Assembly (NCBI RefSeq): GCF_964340395.1 | Contig: NC_135549.1 | Location: 23,451,842-23,515,841 of the forward strand | From: Glandiceps talaboti | Lineage: Eukaryota > Hemichordata > Enteropneusta > Spengelidae | Direction: 5' to 3' | DNA: 64,000 nucleotides | In this document: one piece after another, positions 1 through 11,680 of the stretch | Layout: each line of letters begins with the position of its first letter | Position numbering within the stretch: position 1 is the first letter of the stretch | The notes under the pieces: generated by a model | Seen by the model: only the letters and a program-made list of their open reading frames with translations | Databases searched by the model: none | Told to the model about the DNA's origin: nothing | Program-made: the position numbers and the translations under genes

Positions 1-286
1 TATACTTGCAGCAATAGGACAGCGCACCAAGTACTAGCTGACAGACAACATGTGCAATGGGAAGGCCTGTCACAGGGCTGCAGTGGAACGGATTAAAATT
101 GGGATGAGTTGTGAACATTATACAATTGTAAATTGAAGGGACGAGTTTAATTAGGATGATTTTAAATAGGGACGATTGATCATCACCGGGGTACCAACAC
201 TGGCATTTTAAGTCTTACCAATTAAACGCCGGGCAACTACCATAACTGACATTTACAAATAGAAATGGGAACCAGAAATAGTACGT

Positions 287-336
287 ACTTGCTTGCTTGC
301 TTGCTTCCTTACTTACTCCCTTCCTTCCTTCCTTAT
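287..336. repeat. (TTGC)n/(TTCC)n low-complexity tract
   Basis: Short run of TTGC and TTCC tetranucleotides between the conserved head of copy A and its minisatellite. It is absent at the matching place in copy B. Confidence 0.8.
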
Positions 337-342
337 GGATGG

Positions 343-535
343 AAAGTGCAGCCAGCTCTGACACTCAAAATAAGTATACACAGGGCAGCCAGCACTGTAC
401 TCCCCAATAAAAGGGCTGCCTGCACCGATACTCACTAATAAGAGGGCAGCTAGCACTGATACTCACTACCGAAAGGGGCAGCCAGCACTGATACTCACCA
501 ACAAAAGGGCAGCCGGCTCTGACATATACTGATGG
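343..535. repeat. 31-bp minisatellite, short allele
   Basis: About six degenerate copies of a 31-bp unit that begins GGGCAGCCAGCACTGATACT and continues CACCAATAAAA. The same unit is present in roughly 30 copies at 19.5-20.5 kb. There are no unique spacers between the copies. Confidence 0.85.
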
Positions 536-2944
536 TCAGTAAAAAGCGCACTGCTACTAAAATATAATTATCATTGATATTTATAAATAGGATGACTTGC
601 ATGGATACTGATGGAGACAGGATAGCCAGCACCACTATGTACTGATCAGAGGGCAGTGCTAACAATTGTACTTACCAATGGAATTTCATGGAACAACTAG
701 GACTGCTACTTACCAATGGAGAGGGCAATAAAAAACAACAACATGACAGTCCACTTCAACATCTTGCTAAATATACGTATTTACCTGAAATTAGGAATTA
801 GATGGAATGTAAGAACATATTTAATATGGCATGCCTTTCCTTCTAAGCTATAATTGTCAAATATTTACACATGTGAGGGTTAAATCGGAAAGTGTGGTCT
901 TTTCTGGGTGGGTACCACTTTTACTTTGGTCATTGGGTTGGGGGGAAGGGCCTGAGGACAGTTTGAGAAAATCCATGATGTTTAACACCTGCAAGTCAGT
1001 TAAAAATGACCGTCCACTAAAGGCAAACAGTTACGAATTCGCCAAAACGTTGACATATTTGTTTGCTACACAGCCAGCATGCATCATACGATATCCAAGA
1101 TGCAACTGTTCGTAATACTAGTGTCACCTTTAATTTGTATGTCTTTTGTAGTACCATAAAGAATTTAAGCAGGACCTACTTCGCAAAGCTACTATCAATG
1201 TACAGGTTGTTTACGAGGTAACATTACAAGAACGTACTATCATGGCTAACTTTGTCTTTATGTATGATTACGTGTACATATATCACCATGTTACTGACGC
1301 GTGACACTTGGTTTTCGCGTTGGCATTATACGTCCATGCTACGTCAATAAGCAGGACTTTTATGATGTGGTAGTAAGCCTACCTCTATAACATATAATAT
1401 GCAGGCGTACTTAGCAATTACCATATTACAGAATACAAGATGAGCCTAACAAACATAATACAACATAAACTTCTCATTACAATCCAAGTTTTAGGTTGGC
1501 TGTGATCCTGTGACTGTAATTACACAGTTACCATGTCTGAGCTTGCGCATATATACTATCTTCTAATCCAACTTATTTGTTTTTAAGGAGCAATGTTGCC
1601 TGATGTTGTGTTAGTAACAGCGTCATAGTCACGTTGCTGTGCAACAAATGAACCGCAAACAAACCGCAAGAATACACAATAATATGAACGATATTTTCTT
1701 CGCCAAAATCTTGATCGGAAGATCAAGAAGGAACTACATGTCATATATTTTATTTGTATGGAAAGTACAATCTATATGTAGTACTGTAACAGTGTAAATG
1801 AGCAATGTTGCCTGTTTTGTTGTCAGTAACAGCGTCATAGTCACGTTGCTATGCAACAAACAAACTGTAAACAAATCATGCATTACGGAGTCGGAATGAA
1901 ATACGATGATCGCGAATCAAGGAACCAAAAGTAGTTATGAAAGTAAGTCTTTTTAAGAGCAACACTGAATTCATGGATGAAACTGACTCTCCTGTTTCAT
2001 AACTTTGAACAGTTCAAACGCAACTAAACAACCATTTTCGAGGTAAACATGTCTCCATTTGTCTGTTTACAACCCCCCCCCCCCCGGAGACCTACCAGTA
2101 AATATATGATACATCTACAGCAAGTTATTCGTAGAGGGTTCGAACTTTTATAACGATTTTTGGGAATGTTTAATAGCTGTATATAACGACAGTGACCGTA
2201 ACGTTGCGCGCTTTGACCAATACTTTGACTTATGACCAGCACGGTAATTTGCTATACGTTGGTGACTGTGTTTTCTCTTCGAGTATACGTTTGAAGTGGT
2301 TGTGTAATGTGTTGACGTGACATGGCAGTGTTGTATTGTATGTATCGACGTGTGTCTTGAAACTAGTAATGAATTACTCTATTTTGACGGTCAAGAACAA
2401 GTCCATGAACCTTCATTTATGAGCAGGACTCAGTTTTGATAGGATTACTTGATTGTGTTGATGTTAGGTCTGTTGATACAAAATATCTCTATAGTTACGA
2501 CAGTGTCTGTTAGCGCTACAGCGAACTAAACGTGGGATAAGCAAAATATTTCCCCAAAAGTATCTTGTAGTTGATAATAAAATTCAACTCACCTTTCCAA
2601 GTACTGAAATAAACCTAAATTATTCGTAGCCAGTAGGAGTTCACTTTACCGGTTTGTTAGCCTGACTACAGGTGTCACAAAATAGTCTGTCTTTTATACT
2701 CTTACCAGTCTTTCAAATAACCACATCGATCATTTGTCGTTGGTATTTTGAACAATACGGGGGGCTTATTATATATGCGTGTCAGTGCAGTAAGGTCATA
2801 TGTGCCTATACAATTCATAGCAGATACGACCCAACCTTACTGCACTGAAACGACAATATCTTTGAGAGGACTGACATGCTAAAAAAAAACAAAAGAAAAC
2901 TGGCATGTGATGACGTAAATCTACAAGTTACCGTCACCGATACC

Positions 2945-2970
2945 ACTCAGGTGGGGGTGGGGGTGGGGGT
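2945..2970 (+). repeat. G-rich tract (GGGGGT)n
   Basis: Three runs of five G separated by single T, just inside the 3' third of copy A. The corresponding place in copy B (about 27,725) is only GATGGGGGAGGG, so the tract grew in one copy. Confidence 0.7.
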
Positions 2971-3624
2971 ATAGCTATTACCTTTGTTATTTCATTGGAA
3001 TACAAAGTATACAAATGTTCATGGAGTTCTTCTTTTCGAATTCATGTCTTTCAGGCAATGGAGTATAGATTATCTATGCTTGGAAAGAATGCATTTTGGA
3101 CTATTGGTATATAGATATGCAAGTTTGTATAACGAAGGCCATATTTACGTATTTCTTAAAAAACAACAGAACAAAAAATATGGGTTTTACTTTAAGAAAT
3201 GTATCCCCATCATTTCATAAAAAAAGGGAGAGAATGTTTTGTAGTGTACCTGCCTCCCACATTATGAATGAATCATTCTCGGATATGTCGGTACAAAAAT
3301 CAGACATAGGGCCTGGGGTGTCAAATGTTCATGTGTTACCTATTCAAAACCTTCATGAACCAGTATATAAGCAGGTGAGACAAAAGGTGTAGTCTCTTCC
3401 CCTGGCCACTAACCAAGAAGTCGGAGTTGTCTTAGCGAGACAGTCATATATATCAGAAACTGGAAGCAGTTACCCTGCCACTGGAGCCAACATTGTAGTT
3501 ACACGCATCTGTTTTGTGAAGTCCACAGTACAGCCTAAGTAATGCATAAAATGGACAGGTAGGCATTATACCTAATTGGGTTCCATGACACGTTAGTTCA
3601 ATTGGCGGCCCCAACTGTTCTTTG

Positions 3625-3662
3625 TTCAGTTCAGTTCAGTTCAGTTCAGTTCATTTCGGTTC
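3625..3662 (-). repeat. (TGAAC)n 3' tail of the CR1-type LINE
   Basis: On the plus strand this is a run of GTTCA units directly beyond the end of the LINE reverse transcriptase frame. Short tandem tails of this kind mark the 3' ends of CR1/L2-type elements, so it fixes the element's end and its minus orientation. Confidence 0.75.
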
Positions 3663-3689
3663 ACGGAACTAGTAATCCTAATTGGATTC

Positions 3690-5762
3690 TAAACATCCCT
3701 CTGTTCTGTAGCATAACATGAGTCAATAGCATTTGTTAAAAGCATTTGTTGACACTGCACTGTCCGGTAGCTTGTTCGATTTACTCTACATGTAAAGAAG
3801 TGTTTACAGATGTCGCGTCGCGCATATGGTTTCTGGAGTTTATTTGAGTGTCCTCTTGTTGAGTGATATTCTGCAGTCTGAAAGCGTAGCTTGCATTGGT
3901 CAATATTGTTGATAAGTTTATATACTTGGATCATGTCACCTCTACATATTCTCTGACTCAGTGTTGTCAACTGTAACGGTCTCAATCTTTCTTCATACGT
4001 GAGGTTCATCATACCGACTACCATCTTTGTAGCTCGTCTTTGTACTTTCTTTAATTGTGAAATTGTTAATGGAATAATAAAGTTTGGATTCATTTTTGCT
4101 TTGGAAGATACGGTCTGAGGCAAGGGGCGTCTATCTGCTCCCTGACTGGGCCACTTCTAAACGATCCAGGTTAACCATGAACATTGTGTGTAGTCTGAGC
4201 TAATTCCCTAAAAGTCCAAGTCTATCCCGGAGTGAGAGAGACTAACATTGGAGGAGGGTTATGTTAACAGTAGAGGTCATCCCTCTAATTTGTTACAAAA
4301 TGTCTCTCTGTAGTGACCATGCCCTGAATGGAAAATTCCAGTTGAGGTCGAACAAACTGTTTATAAAGCCTTCACTGTGAAGGACCTTTTAATCAATCCA
4401 AGTGTTCGGTTTGCCTTTTTTGCTGATTCAGCACATTGAACGGATGGTTTCAGTGACTCGTGTACAATGATTCCTATGTCCTTTTCATTTGGTACTGTTG
4501 TGAGTATAGATCCCTCCATTGTATATTCCATTTTTGTGTTTCTCGTACCTACATGCATGATCTTGCATTTTGCTACATTACAACTCTATCTTGCCCATTC
4601 ACATACTATTCGGTGATTTTAATCTGTAGTACTTCATGGTCTTGACGTTTGGCTACTGGTGTGTACACTTTTGCGAATTTATTGATGCTAGAGGTTACAC
4701 CCTGATCGATATCATTAATGTATATAAAAAATAACACTGGTCCAAGAACGGCGCCCTAAGGCACACCGCTTGTTACATCTTGCCATTGAGAACAACATAT
4801 TGCTTTCTGTTACTCAGCCATTCCTGGATTCATTTTGCAATCTTCCCACCAATTCCAAGGCATTGTATTTTCTTGAAAAGTCTTACATGTGGTACTTTGT
4901 CAAAAGCTTTGGTAAAGTCGAAATAGATAATGTTCACTGCCGTATGCTGTCAACTGCTTTTGTTACATCCTCTAGGAATTCAAGCAAGTTTGTCAGACAC
5001 GATCTGTCAGAACGGAAACCATGTTGTGTGTTTGTGATTATGTTATTTAGTTCTAAATGCTTTGCAATTTCATCTCTAAGACATGTCTCGAGTACCTTGC
5101 CAACCACCGGTGTGAGGCTGACCGGCCTGTAATTTCCAGGGCTTGACTTGGATCCTTTCTTGAATATTGGGGTAATGTTTGCAACTTTGCAATCATGTGG
5201 GACTTCGGAGTTTTGTACAGAGCTGTTGAAAATGACTGCGCTAATATGTCTGCAGATTCTTTCAGTATCATTGGATAAACTTGATCAGGACCCGGTGACT
5301 TGTTGGGATTTGATGACTTCAAATGTGCATATACTGTATCTTCCGTTATGAATATATCTTGTAGGTTACTAGCAGTAATACCCATGTCCATATTGCCTGG
5401 TTGGGGTACATTTATCGTGTCCTCCCTCGTGAAAACTGGTGTGAAAAACTGGTTGAGCTCATTGGCTATACTTAAATCATTACCACAAATTGTTCTGCTG
5501 TCCCTTTTGAGTTGATAAATCGATTCTTTTGCTCGTTGCTTTGATCTAATATATGCATAGAAAGCTTTTGGGTTTTTCCTACAGTTCTGTGTCAAGTTAA
5601 TCTCGTAGTTCTAGATCTCCTTTGCTTTCTTTACTAGTTTTGTACATTCCTTTTGTACACTTCTGTATGTTGTATAGTCGTCTTTATGGTTGGAATTTAC
5701 ATATTTCTTTCATAATTTCATCTTTTTCCTTATCACTCTGAGTAAATCATTTGTCAAAGTTC
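3690..5762 (-). pseudogene. CR1-type LINE reverse transcriptase, C-terminal half of ORF2
   Basis: Minus-strand reading from the hinge: LTNDLLRVIRKKMKL, then a stop replacing Trp, then KKYVNSNHKDDY; later KNPKAFYAYIRSKQ, NKSPGPDQVYP, TPIFKKGSK, NYRPVSLTPVVGKVLE (after a frameshift), GAVLGPVLFFIYINDI, PNEKDIGIIV, AESAKKANRTLGLIKRSF, and KVQRRATKMV followed by RGDMIQVYK. These are the ordered motifs of CR1/L2-type reverse transcriptases. At 4,670 the catalytic motif reads KFAKVYTPVAK, where the family has FADDTKVY, so three codons holding both catalytic Asp are gone. Stops and frameshifts are scattered throughout. Confidence 0.9.
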
Positions 5763-5763
5763 C

Positions 5764-5865
5764 TTCTTCTTCTTCTTCTTCTTCTTCTTCTTCTTCTTCT
5801 TCTTCTTCTTCTTCTTCTTCTTCTTCTTCTTCTTCTTCTTCTTCTTCTTCTTCTTCTTCTTCTTC
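5764..5865 (+). repeat. (TTC)34 microsatellite at the 5' edge of the Tx1 LINE
   Basis: Thirty-four uninterrupted TTC units. The CR1 reading frame resumes on the left, and the Tx1 5' UTR starts on the right at about 5,867. The other side of the Tx1 element is bounded by (TTC)5 at 11,797-11,811. Read on the minus strand the tract is GAA/AAG, matching the Lys-rich linker of the CR1 protein. It is therefore the likely target, later expanded. Confidence 0.92.
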
Positions 5866-6074
5866 TTGTAGTAGTAGAAGGAGTTCTAATAGTCGCTCTC
5901 AGTTCGTTGTTGGATTTTCCGGTAGTTTGGACTTTCCTTGCCACAATTTTCAACATTTCGAGGAGTTATTGTCTACTGCACCTTTTTGGAGGATTATCAG
6001 TGCCAAGTATCAGTGGATTGCTGAGATTTTTGCAGATTGTTTTTTGGTGATTGTCACCTTCTCAATCGGCCAAT

Positions 6075-7763
6075 ATGGCGGCCGTGCGAGCGCCGCCTTA
6101 TGGTTATGGTGATGACCACACCTTGGTTAAATTGACCATGAAGAATGCCGTAAAGATGGAGAGCATAGAAGGTGTAAGTGTTAATAACTATGTGGAAAAG
6201 ATAGCTGAATTGGTACAAGAAAATGAAATACTAGCCGCTTCAAGAATGAACAAATCAGTGGTTGTTTTTCTGAAAACGATTGATTTAGTTGATAAGGTAT
6301 GCACAACCGGACTGACAATAAGCGATGAATTTGTCCAGCCCCAACCGATGGTTAAACCAGCTACAAAGGTAATACTATCCAACGTTCCACCTTTCCTTCC
6401 TCACAGTTTACTTGCTGAAAAACTAGAACAATTTGGAAAGGTAATTTCAACAAGTTTCCGATTTATTCCACTTGGTTGTAGAAAACAAGGTCTCCGACAT
6501 GTGAAATCCTTTCGACGCCAGGTGTTCGTTATTATGAAACAAAGCAATATCAGTGGTGTTCTACATATTCTCTATGGTGGACAGAACTATCAAATTTACA
6601 TTTCTACTAATGAAGTCAGATGTTTCCACTGCAAAAACAATGGTCACATACAGAAAAACTGTCCTTACATACAGCGTGATGGTGTGGCTGAATTAACAAA
6701 TCAGAGAGATTCCGCCAATCAGGATTCAGTGGATAGACAAAATAACACCGGGGAAGAGAGCATTGCTGAAAAACTGGTTCATCAGAATCAAAAGTCAACA
6801 GATGACATTAACGGAGACGACACTGATCTGGATAACGCTACTGAAAGTGCTAGTAACATCGTCGACGGAGACGAACCAAACTCACAATTTGACATCGGGG
6901 AAATGATAACTGAACAAATATATGACAACATGTCTCAACCTTCCACAAGGAAAAATAAACGTGGCAGATCCCCTAGCCCCGATCAAAGCTATGCATCCGT
7001 AACTCCTTCTGAAAAAAAGCGGTGTGACAAGGATAAGGAACCCGACGATCGATCAGTACAACCGTCTCCTACAACATCGCATGATCAGAACGAGGTGTCA
7101 GATGACAAAGGTACCCCTCCTACAAAAGAAGATAAACAGACTAAAACTGCCGATGAAGAAAGGGTACGACCCCCTCCTTCGCATTCAACCCAGAATCGTG
7201 ACCCTGATGAAGAGAGAGTAAACACCCCTCCTTCAAATAAAAACGGCATTGATGAAAGCTCTACAGGGGAGTTTGTATCTCCGTCTGCAAAACAATCTGT
7301 GTCTTTTGAAGAGGATACGTCATGGCAACGTCAGCCATTGATATCTCTCCATGAACCTGATAACAGTCATCAAAGTATACCGTGTAGCCTTCCGTCCTCA
7401 TATCCTCCTCCATCTGGGATTCCAATACAGAATTCATATTCTGTCCTCACCGATGTTGAAGAATCAAGTCAAGATGATGATGCTGAATCATTTTGCTCGA
7501 CTTTTTCCGATCTGTCGGCGGTCAGCGACGTATCTGACCAGTCAGTTGTGACACTGTCCCAGAAATCACTAGTTGAATTCATCGAAGAAATCAAATTTTC
7601 AAAGAAAGCTATAGAAAAATCACAGGAATATTGTTCCGATTTAAAATTGCTAATAAAATCCCTGTCACACCTTCATAAATCAGGTGTTCTTTCCAGTCGA
7701 CAGAAAACCCGAGTTGGGAAATTGGTACAGAAAATCAAAGTCCACCTCAAACATACGAACTAA
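6075..7763 (+). CDS. Tx1-type LINE ORF1 protein (RNA-binding)
   Basis: A 562-residue ORF starting at an ATG in good context (A at -3, G at +4). An in-frame TTG at 6,051 also extends the frame but is an unlikely start. Residues about 97-175 have the look of an RRM-like fold (VILSNVPPFLPHSLLAEKL, then KHV-like RHVKSFRRQVFVIM), typical of Tx1 ORF1. One CCHC zinc knuckle follows at 183-196 (Cys183, Cys186, His191, Cys196; spacing C-x2-C-x4-H-x4-C). Residues 200-490 are a hydrophilic Ser/Pro/Asp/Glu-rich linker, and the last 60 residues are a basic, probably helical tail. By family, it binds the element RNA to form the retrotransposition particle. The stop lies 2 nt before the ORF2 ATG. Confidence 0.92.
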   Translation: MAAVRAPPYGYGDDHTLVKLTMKNAVKMESIEGVSVNNYVEKIAELVQENEILAASRMNKSVVVFLKTIDLVDKVCTTGLTISDEFVQPQPMVKPATKVILSNVPPFLPHSLLAEKLEQFGKVISTSFRFIPLGCRKQGLRHVKSFRRQVFVIMKQSNISGVLHILYGGQNYQIYISTNEVRCFHCKNNGHIQKNCPYIQRDGVAELTNQRDSANQDSVDRQNNTGEESIAEKLVHQNQKSTDDINGDDTDLDNATESASNIVDGDEPNSQFDIGEMITEQIYDNMSQPSTRKNKRGRSPSPDQSYASVTPSEKKRCDKDKEPDDRSVQPSPTTSHDQNEVSDDKGTPPTKEDKQTKTADEERVRPPPSHSTQNRDPDEERVNTPPSNKNGIDESSTGEFVSPSAKQSVSFEEDTSWQRQPLISLHEPDNSHQSIPCSLPSSYPPPSGIPIQNSYSVLTDVEESSQDDDAESFCSTFSDLSAVSDVSDQSVVTLSQKSLVEFIEEIKFSKKAIEKSQEYCSDLKLLIKSLSHLHKSGVLSSRQKTRVGKLVQKIKVHLKHTN

Positions 7764-7768
7764 CTATG
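7761..7768 (+). promoter_or_regulatory. ORF1 stop / ORF2 start junction (TAA-CT-ATG)
   Basis: ORF1 ends TAA and ORF2 begins ATG only 2 nt later, in a different frame. This is the geometry for termination-reinitiation by the same ribosome. Mechanism inferred, not shown. Confidence 0.5.
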
Positions 7769-10700
7769 GCTTTGAACAGACTTTATCTAATAACAATGGT
7801 GTGCCTGACGCTGTCAACATTTAACGCACGTGGGTGCAGGGATGCTATGAAACGTTATGAAACCTTCGAATTTCTGAAAAATAATCAAAGATCAGATGTC
7901 TATTATGTCCAAGAAACCCACTCTCAACCTTCTGATGAAGATGTATGGAGATTGATCTGGCGTGGACAAGCTGAATTCTCACATTTAGCTTCAAATAGCG
8001 GAGGAGTTGCGATATTGTTTTCACCCAAAATGAAAGTTGATATTGTAGAAACCCGGTCTGTTATACCAGGCAGACTTCTTTACGTGAAAGCAGTCGTCAA
8101 TGACCACATCTGTAACTTTATCAACATTTATGCGTCGGTTGATCATAATGAACGACTAAATAATTTTATTGTACTAAAAAGACTCTTAAATGAACTTCGA
8201 AATAATGAAACTATTATACTAGGGGGTGATTTCAATTGTACGATAGACGCAGGTAAAGATAGACGAAACGGGAAAGAACCAGATCAAAAATGTGTAGACT
8301 TCCTGTCGAATACCATCAATAGATTCAAATTAGTTGATGTCTGGAGACGTTTCCATGGTGATGATTGTGCCAACTACACTTGGAGGAGACAGAACAGTGC
8401 AGCAAGACTCGATCGCTTCTATATACCTAAAAACTTTTGTAGTAGAACCCAGTCTGTTTCTATAGAACCTGGTATCAACTCTGATCATGCTTTGGTAAAG
8501 CTTGTAATGTCACAGACACAATTTAAACAACGTAGTTCAAGTTGGTGTCTGAACACTGAGTTATTATTAGATGAAGAATATTGTAATTTAATTGAGGAAT
8601 TTTGGTCACGTTGGCAATCTTGTAAAGTATCGTATAATTCACTTCAGCTATGGTGGGACATGGGAAAACTTAAAATCAAGCAATTGACACAACAATATTG
8701 TATTGAAAGGAAAAATCGTAAAGAAAATTTAAAGCGCGATCTTGAATCCGAATTACATAATCTTGAACTGTCGCGTACAAACGGAGACAATGTCACTGCT
8801 GCTATTGATGAAAAGAGAAATCTATTGGACAAAATCATGAAATCACAGGTGCAAGGAGCAGTGATTAGGTCAAGATTCAAACAGCTGAACGAAAGTGACA
8901 CTTCAACCTCGTTCTTCTATGATTTAGAAAGGTACAGGGGAACAAAAAAACTTATGACACATTTACGTCTTCCAGACGGAGAAATTACGGAAAATCCGTC
9001 GGAAATCCGTCAAATTGCAAGAAATTTTTATTCTGAGTTGTACGCTCCGGATGAAATTTCTACTGAAGCTCAAAATCTCATTTTGGACGATTTACCAAAA
9101 CAAGATGAAGAACACAAACAGTCCCTAGACATGCCAATTACTTATGAAGAGTTAACTGACTCACTTAAGCAACTTGGGAGAAACGCTTCTCCAGGTATCG
9201 ACGGGTTACCGTCAGAGTTTTATCAAAAGTTTTGGCATCTCATTGGGAAAGATTACCACGACGTTTTTACTGGCGCTATCGATGATGGGCTACTCCCTCT
9301 ATCATGTAAAAGGGCGATTTTGACTTTGATTCCAAAAAAAGGAGACAATAGCCTGATCAAAAATTGGCGTCCCGTTTCGATTCTTTGTTCGGATTATAAA
9401 ATACTGACCAAAGCTCTTTCGTTACGCCTCCGGACAGTGCTCAGTAGTATTATTCATATTGATCAAACATACTGCATTCCTGGCAGACATATTTCTGATA
9501 ACATTAACCTTCTGCGTGATTCAGTTCACTATGCAAATGAACAAAATATACCTCTCGCTATTTTGTCGTTGGATCAAGAAAAGGCTTTTGACCGTGTCCA
9601 CCATAACTACCTGATCAATACATTAAGTGCATTTGGCTTTGGTCCAACCTTTATTAAGTACATCCAACTTTTATATTCAAACACAGAGAGCTTACTGAAA
9701 TTAAACCATTCGCTGACCCCTCCGTTATCGTTCAGTCGTGGAATTCGACAAGGGTGTTCCCTATCTGGTCAACTGTACTCAATCTGCATTGAGCCTCTGC
9801 TTCATAAAATACGTTCGCAGAGTAGCATGCGTGGACTCGAACTTCCTAAGTCTAACGGAAAACGCTGCCATTTGTCAGCATACGCAGATGACGTTAACTT
9901 TCTAATTACACGTGACAATGACTTAAAAGAATTACAGCATTGGCTTAATATTTATGAGAAGGCTTCCAATGCTCGTATCAATTACTCCAAATCTGAGGGT
10001 CTATGGTGTGGTCGCTGGGGAAAGCGTAGCGATACACCCATGGACATTAAGTGGTCATCAAAAGGCCTAAAGGTTCTGGGTACTTTCATTGGTAACGAGA
10101 ATTCATACGCTGAAAAGAATTGGGATGGTGTAGTTCGAATAATTGACGAAAAATTAAATAACTGGAAACGTTATGCGACAGCAATATCTTATCGTGGTCG
10201 TGTCTTAGTGACTAATCAGCTTGCCGCTACTAAGATCTTACATCGCTTAGCTGTCATGTCTCCACCTAAGGAAGTTGTCGAAATCCTTCAACAGAAAATT
10301 GAAAACTTTTTTTGGCAGGGGCGTCATTGGGTGGCGAAGGAAACTCTGTATCAACCCGTAAAGAAAGGAGGACAAGGTCTCATTCATATCCAATCTCGTT
10401 TAAAGGCATTCAGATTACAATATCTTCAACGTTATCTGTACATGGATAAAGAGCACCCGTGTTGCTACTTTACCGACTACTACTTAGGAAAAGTTGGGAT
10501 GCTAGGTTACGACAAACAGCTTTTCTGCGTTGACCTAACCAAGTTACACGTAGATCGAGATTCTCCAACTTTCTATCACGAACTGTGGATGACTGTAACA
10601 TGTAAAGATATTGACATCAATCGAAACGGTGAACCCACAACAATTGGAGAAATTCTAAATGAACCAATTTTCCTGAACAATTTGATTATAAATCCAATTA

Positions 10701-11680
10701 CAAGACATTCGTTTTCTCCAGACAAATTTGCAGAATCTGGCTTGACTAAAGTTACAGACCTTATCCATCTAACTGAAAGAAGGTGGAAAACTCCACAGGA
10801 GCTATCGTCCTCTCTTACAATTCATTCGCGTCGCATTATTACATTGAAATTAAATACTTTTCAGCAAGCCATTCTGAATAGGTTTGACGACAAAGTAAAG
10901 TCATTCTTTGATAATCAAATCTCAACCGACGATCTCTCATCACGGAATACACGTTACCACTACACACTTAGTACTACAACTGAAGGTAAAGAGCACGACA
11001 TCCAATGTTGTCTCTACAAGCTCGAAAAAGGTGTAATTTACAAATTTCTAATCGAAAATCTTCTAGCTAATTCTGACAGACTAAGTAGTATTTGGGTAGA
11101 CTTATTGTCAACCCCCCTAAATATAAAACCTAACTTTGGCATTATTTATGACACTCCTGTTTACAAGAAAGAGGGCGACATACAGTGGCGCTTCCTTCAC
11201 GGTGCTATCTCCACGGGTACTTACTTACATTCAGCTGGTTACACTGACAATGATAACTGCCCTTTCTGTAACAGCAATCGCGATACTTTACTCCATATGT
11301 TTGTAGAATGCGTAAGGCTTCAAGATTTTCTCCGCATTATTGAGAAACTGGTGGAGAAAATTAGCGGTGACGATATAGTTCCTCAAATTTGGTATATTTT
11401 TGGCCCTCCATATAGAAAAGGCCAAAAAGCTGTTATGCGTTTGATTAACTTCATTTTCATAAATGCTAAACTTGCCATCCATGTTTCGCACTACAACAAG
11501 TTGAAAGAGAAATCAAACATTGATGTTCTTGACTTATTTAGATCACGTCTAAAGTCGCGTTTAATGGTTGAATTCCAATATTGCCAATTTACCGGCAACC
11601 TGTTACACTTCCAAACGTTTTGGGCAATGAATTCAGCCCTCTGTAAGGTCAAAAACAATGATATCCTTTTCTGTATATAG
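7766..11680 (+). CDS. Tx1-type LINE ORF2: endonuclease and reverse transcriptase
   Basis: An uninterrupted 1,304-residue polyprotein. The N-terminal APE-like endonuclease shows the STFNARG start, catalytic Glu50 in VQETH, GGDFN at 153-157 and SDH at 239-241. The reverse transcriptase follows: SPGIDGLPSEFY, LIPKKGD then NWRPVSIL, Asp603 in LDQEKAFDRVHH, RQGCSLSGQLYS, and YADD at 706-709. The Tx1/L1-type thumb motif KVLGTFIG is present. Near the C-terminus a CCHC-type finger (CPFC...H...C) lies at about 1165-1182. By family it nicks the target and primes reverse transcription there. The length is normal for Tx1 elements, and no stop, frameshift or catalytic substitution is visible. The closest well-known relatives are Tx1 of frogs and the microsatellite- or RNA-gene-specific Tx1-like families. 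Confidence 0.95.
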   Translation: MALNRLYLITMVCLTLSTFNARGCRDAMKRYETFEFLKNNQRSDVYYVQETHSQPSDEDVWRLIWRGQAEFSHLASNSGGVAILFSPKMKVDIVETRSVIPGRLLYVKAVVNDHICNFINIYASVDHNERLNNFIVLKRLLNELRNNETIILGGDFNCTIDAGKDRRNGKEPDQKCVDFLSNTINRFKLVDVWRRFHGDDCANYTWRRQNSAARLDRFYIPKNFCSRTQSVSIEPGINSDHALVKLVMSQTQFKQRSSSWCLNTELLLDEEYCNLIEEFWSRWQSCKVSYNSLQLWWDMGKLKIKQLTQQYCIERKNRKENLKRDLESELHNLELSRTNGDNVTAAIDEKRNLLDKIMKSQVQGAVIRSRFKQLNESDTSTSFFYDLERYRGTKKLMTHLRLPDGEITENPSEIRQIARNFYSELYAPDEISTEAQNLILDDLPKQDEEHKQSLDMPITYEELTDSLKQLGRNASPGIDGLPSEFYQKFWHLIGKDYHDVFTGAIDDGLLPLSCKRAILTLIPKKGDNSLIKNWRPVSILCSDYKILTKALSLRLRTVLSSIIHIDQTYCIPGRHISDNINLLRDSVHYANEQNIPLAILSLDQEKAFDRVHHNYLINTLSAFGFGPTFIKYIQLLYSNTESLLKLNHSLTPPLSFSRGIRQGCSLSGQLYSICIEPLLHKIRSQSSMRGLELPKSNGKRCHLSAYADDVNFLITRDNDLKELQHWLNIYEKASNARINYSKSEGLWCGRWGKRSDTPMDIKWSSKGLKVLGTFIGNENSYAEKNWDGVVRIIDEKLNNWKRYATAISYRGRVLVTNQLAATKILHRLAVMSPPKEVVEILQQKIENFFWQGRHWVAKETLYQPVKKGGQGLIHIQSRLKAFRLQYLQRYLYMDKEHPCCYFTDYYLGKVGMLGYDKQLFCVDLTKLHVDRDSPTFYHELWMTVTCKDIDINRNGEPTTIGEILNEPIFLNNLIINPITRHSFSPDKFAESGLTKVTDLIHLTERRWKTPQELSSSLTIHSRRIITLKLNTFQQAILNRFDDKVKSFFDNQISTDDLSSRNTRYHYTLSTTTEGKEHDIQCCLYKLEKGVIYKFLIENLLANSDRLSSIWVDLLSTPLNIKPNFGIIYDTPVYKKEGDIQWRFLHGAISTGTYLHSAGYTDNDNCPFCNSNRDTLLHMFVECVRLQDFLRIIEKLVEKISGDDIVPQIWYIFGPPYRKGQKAVMRLINFIFINAKLAIHVSHYNKLKEKSNIDVLDLFRSRLKSRLMVEFQYCQFTGNLLHFQTFWAMNSALCKVKNNDILFCI

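Larger units (their letters stand above)
150..3345. repeat. Copy A of a long direct duplication
   Basis: This block is repeated in the same orientation, with high similarity by eye, in copy B at 19.39-28.14 kb. Matching stretches are 150-330 with 19,390-19,535; the minisatellite at 343-535 with 19,545-20,540; 545-830 with 22,450-22,740; and 855-3,345 with 25,885-28,135. Copy A lacks the blocks at 20.59-22.45 and 22.74-25.88 kb. No coding frame is shared by both copies, and the open frames inside (for example 831-1,115) are interrupted in copy B. I see no terminal inverted repeat, integrase or reverse transcriptase, so a segmental duplication and an unclassified non-autonomous element are both possible. 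Confidence 0.8.

Noticed and set aside
831-1115. 94-codon open frame in copy A
   Set aside because: The matching part of copy B is broken by indels, and there is no motif or splice support.
6051-6074. Earlier start (TTG) for the Tx1 ORF1
   Set aside because: Non-ATG start with no special context; the ATG at 6,075 has A at -3 and G at +4.
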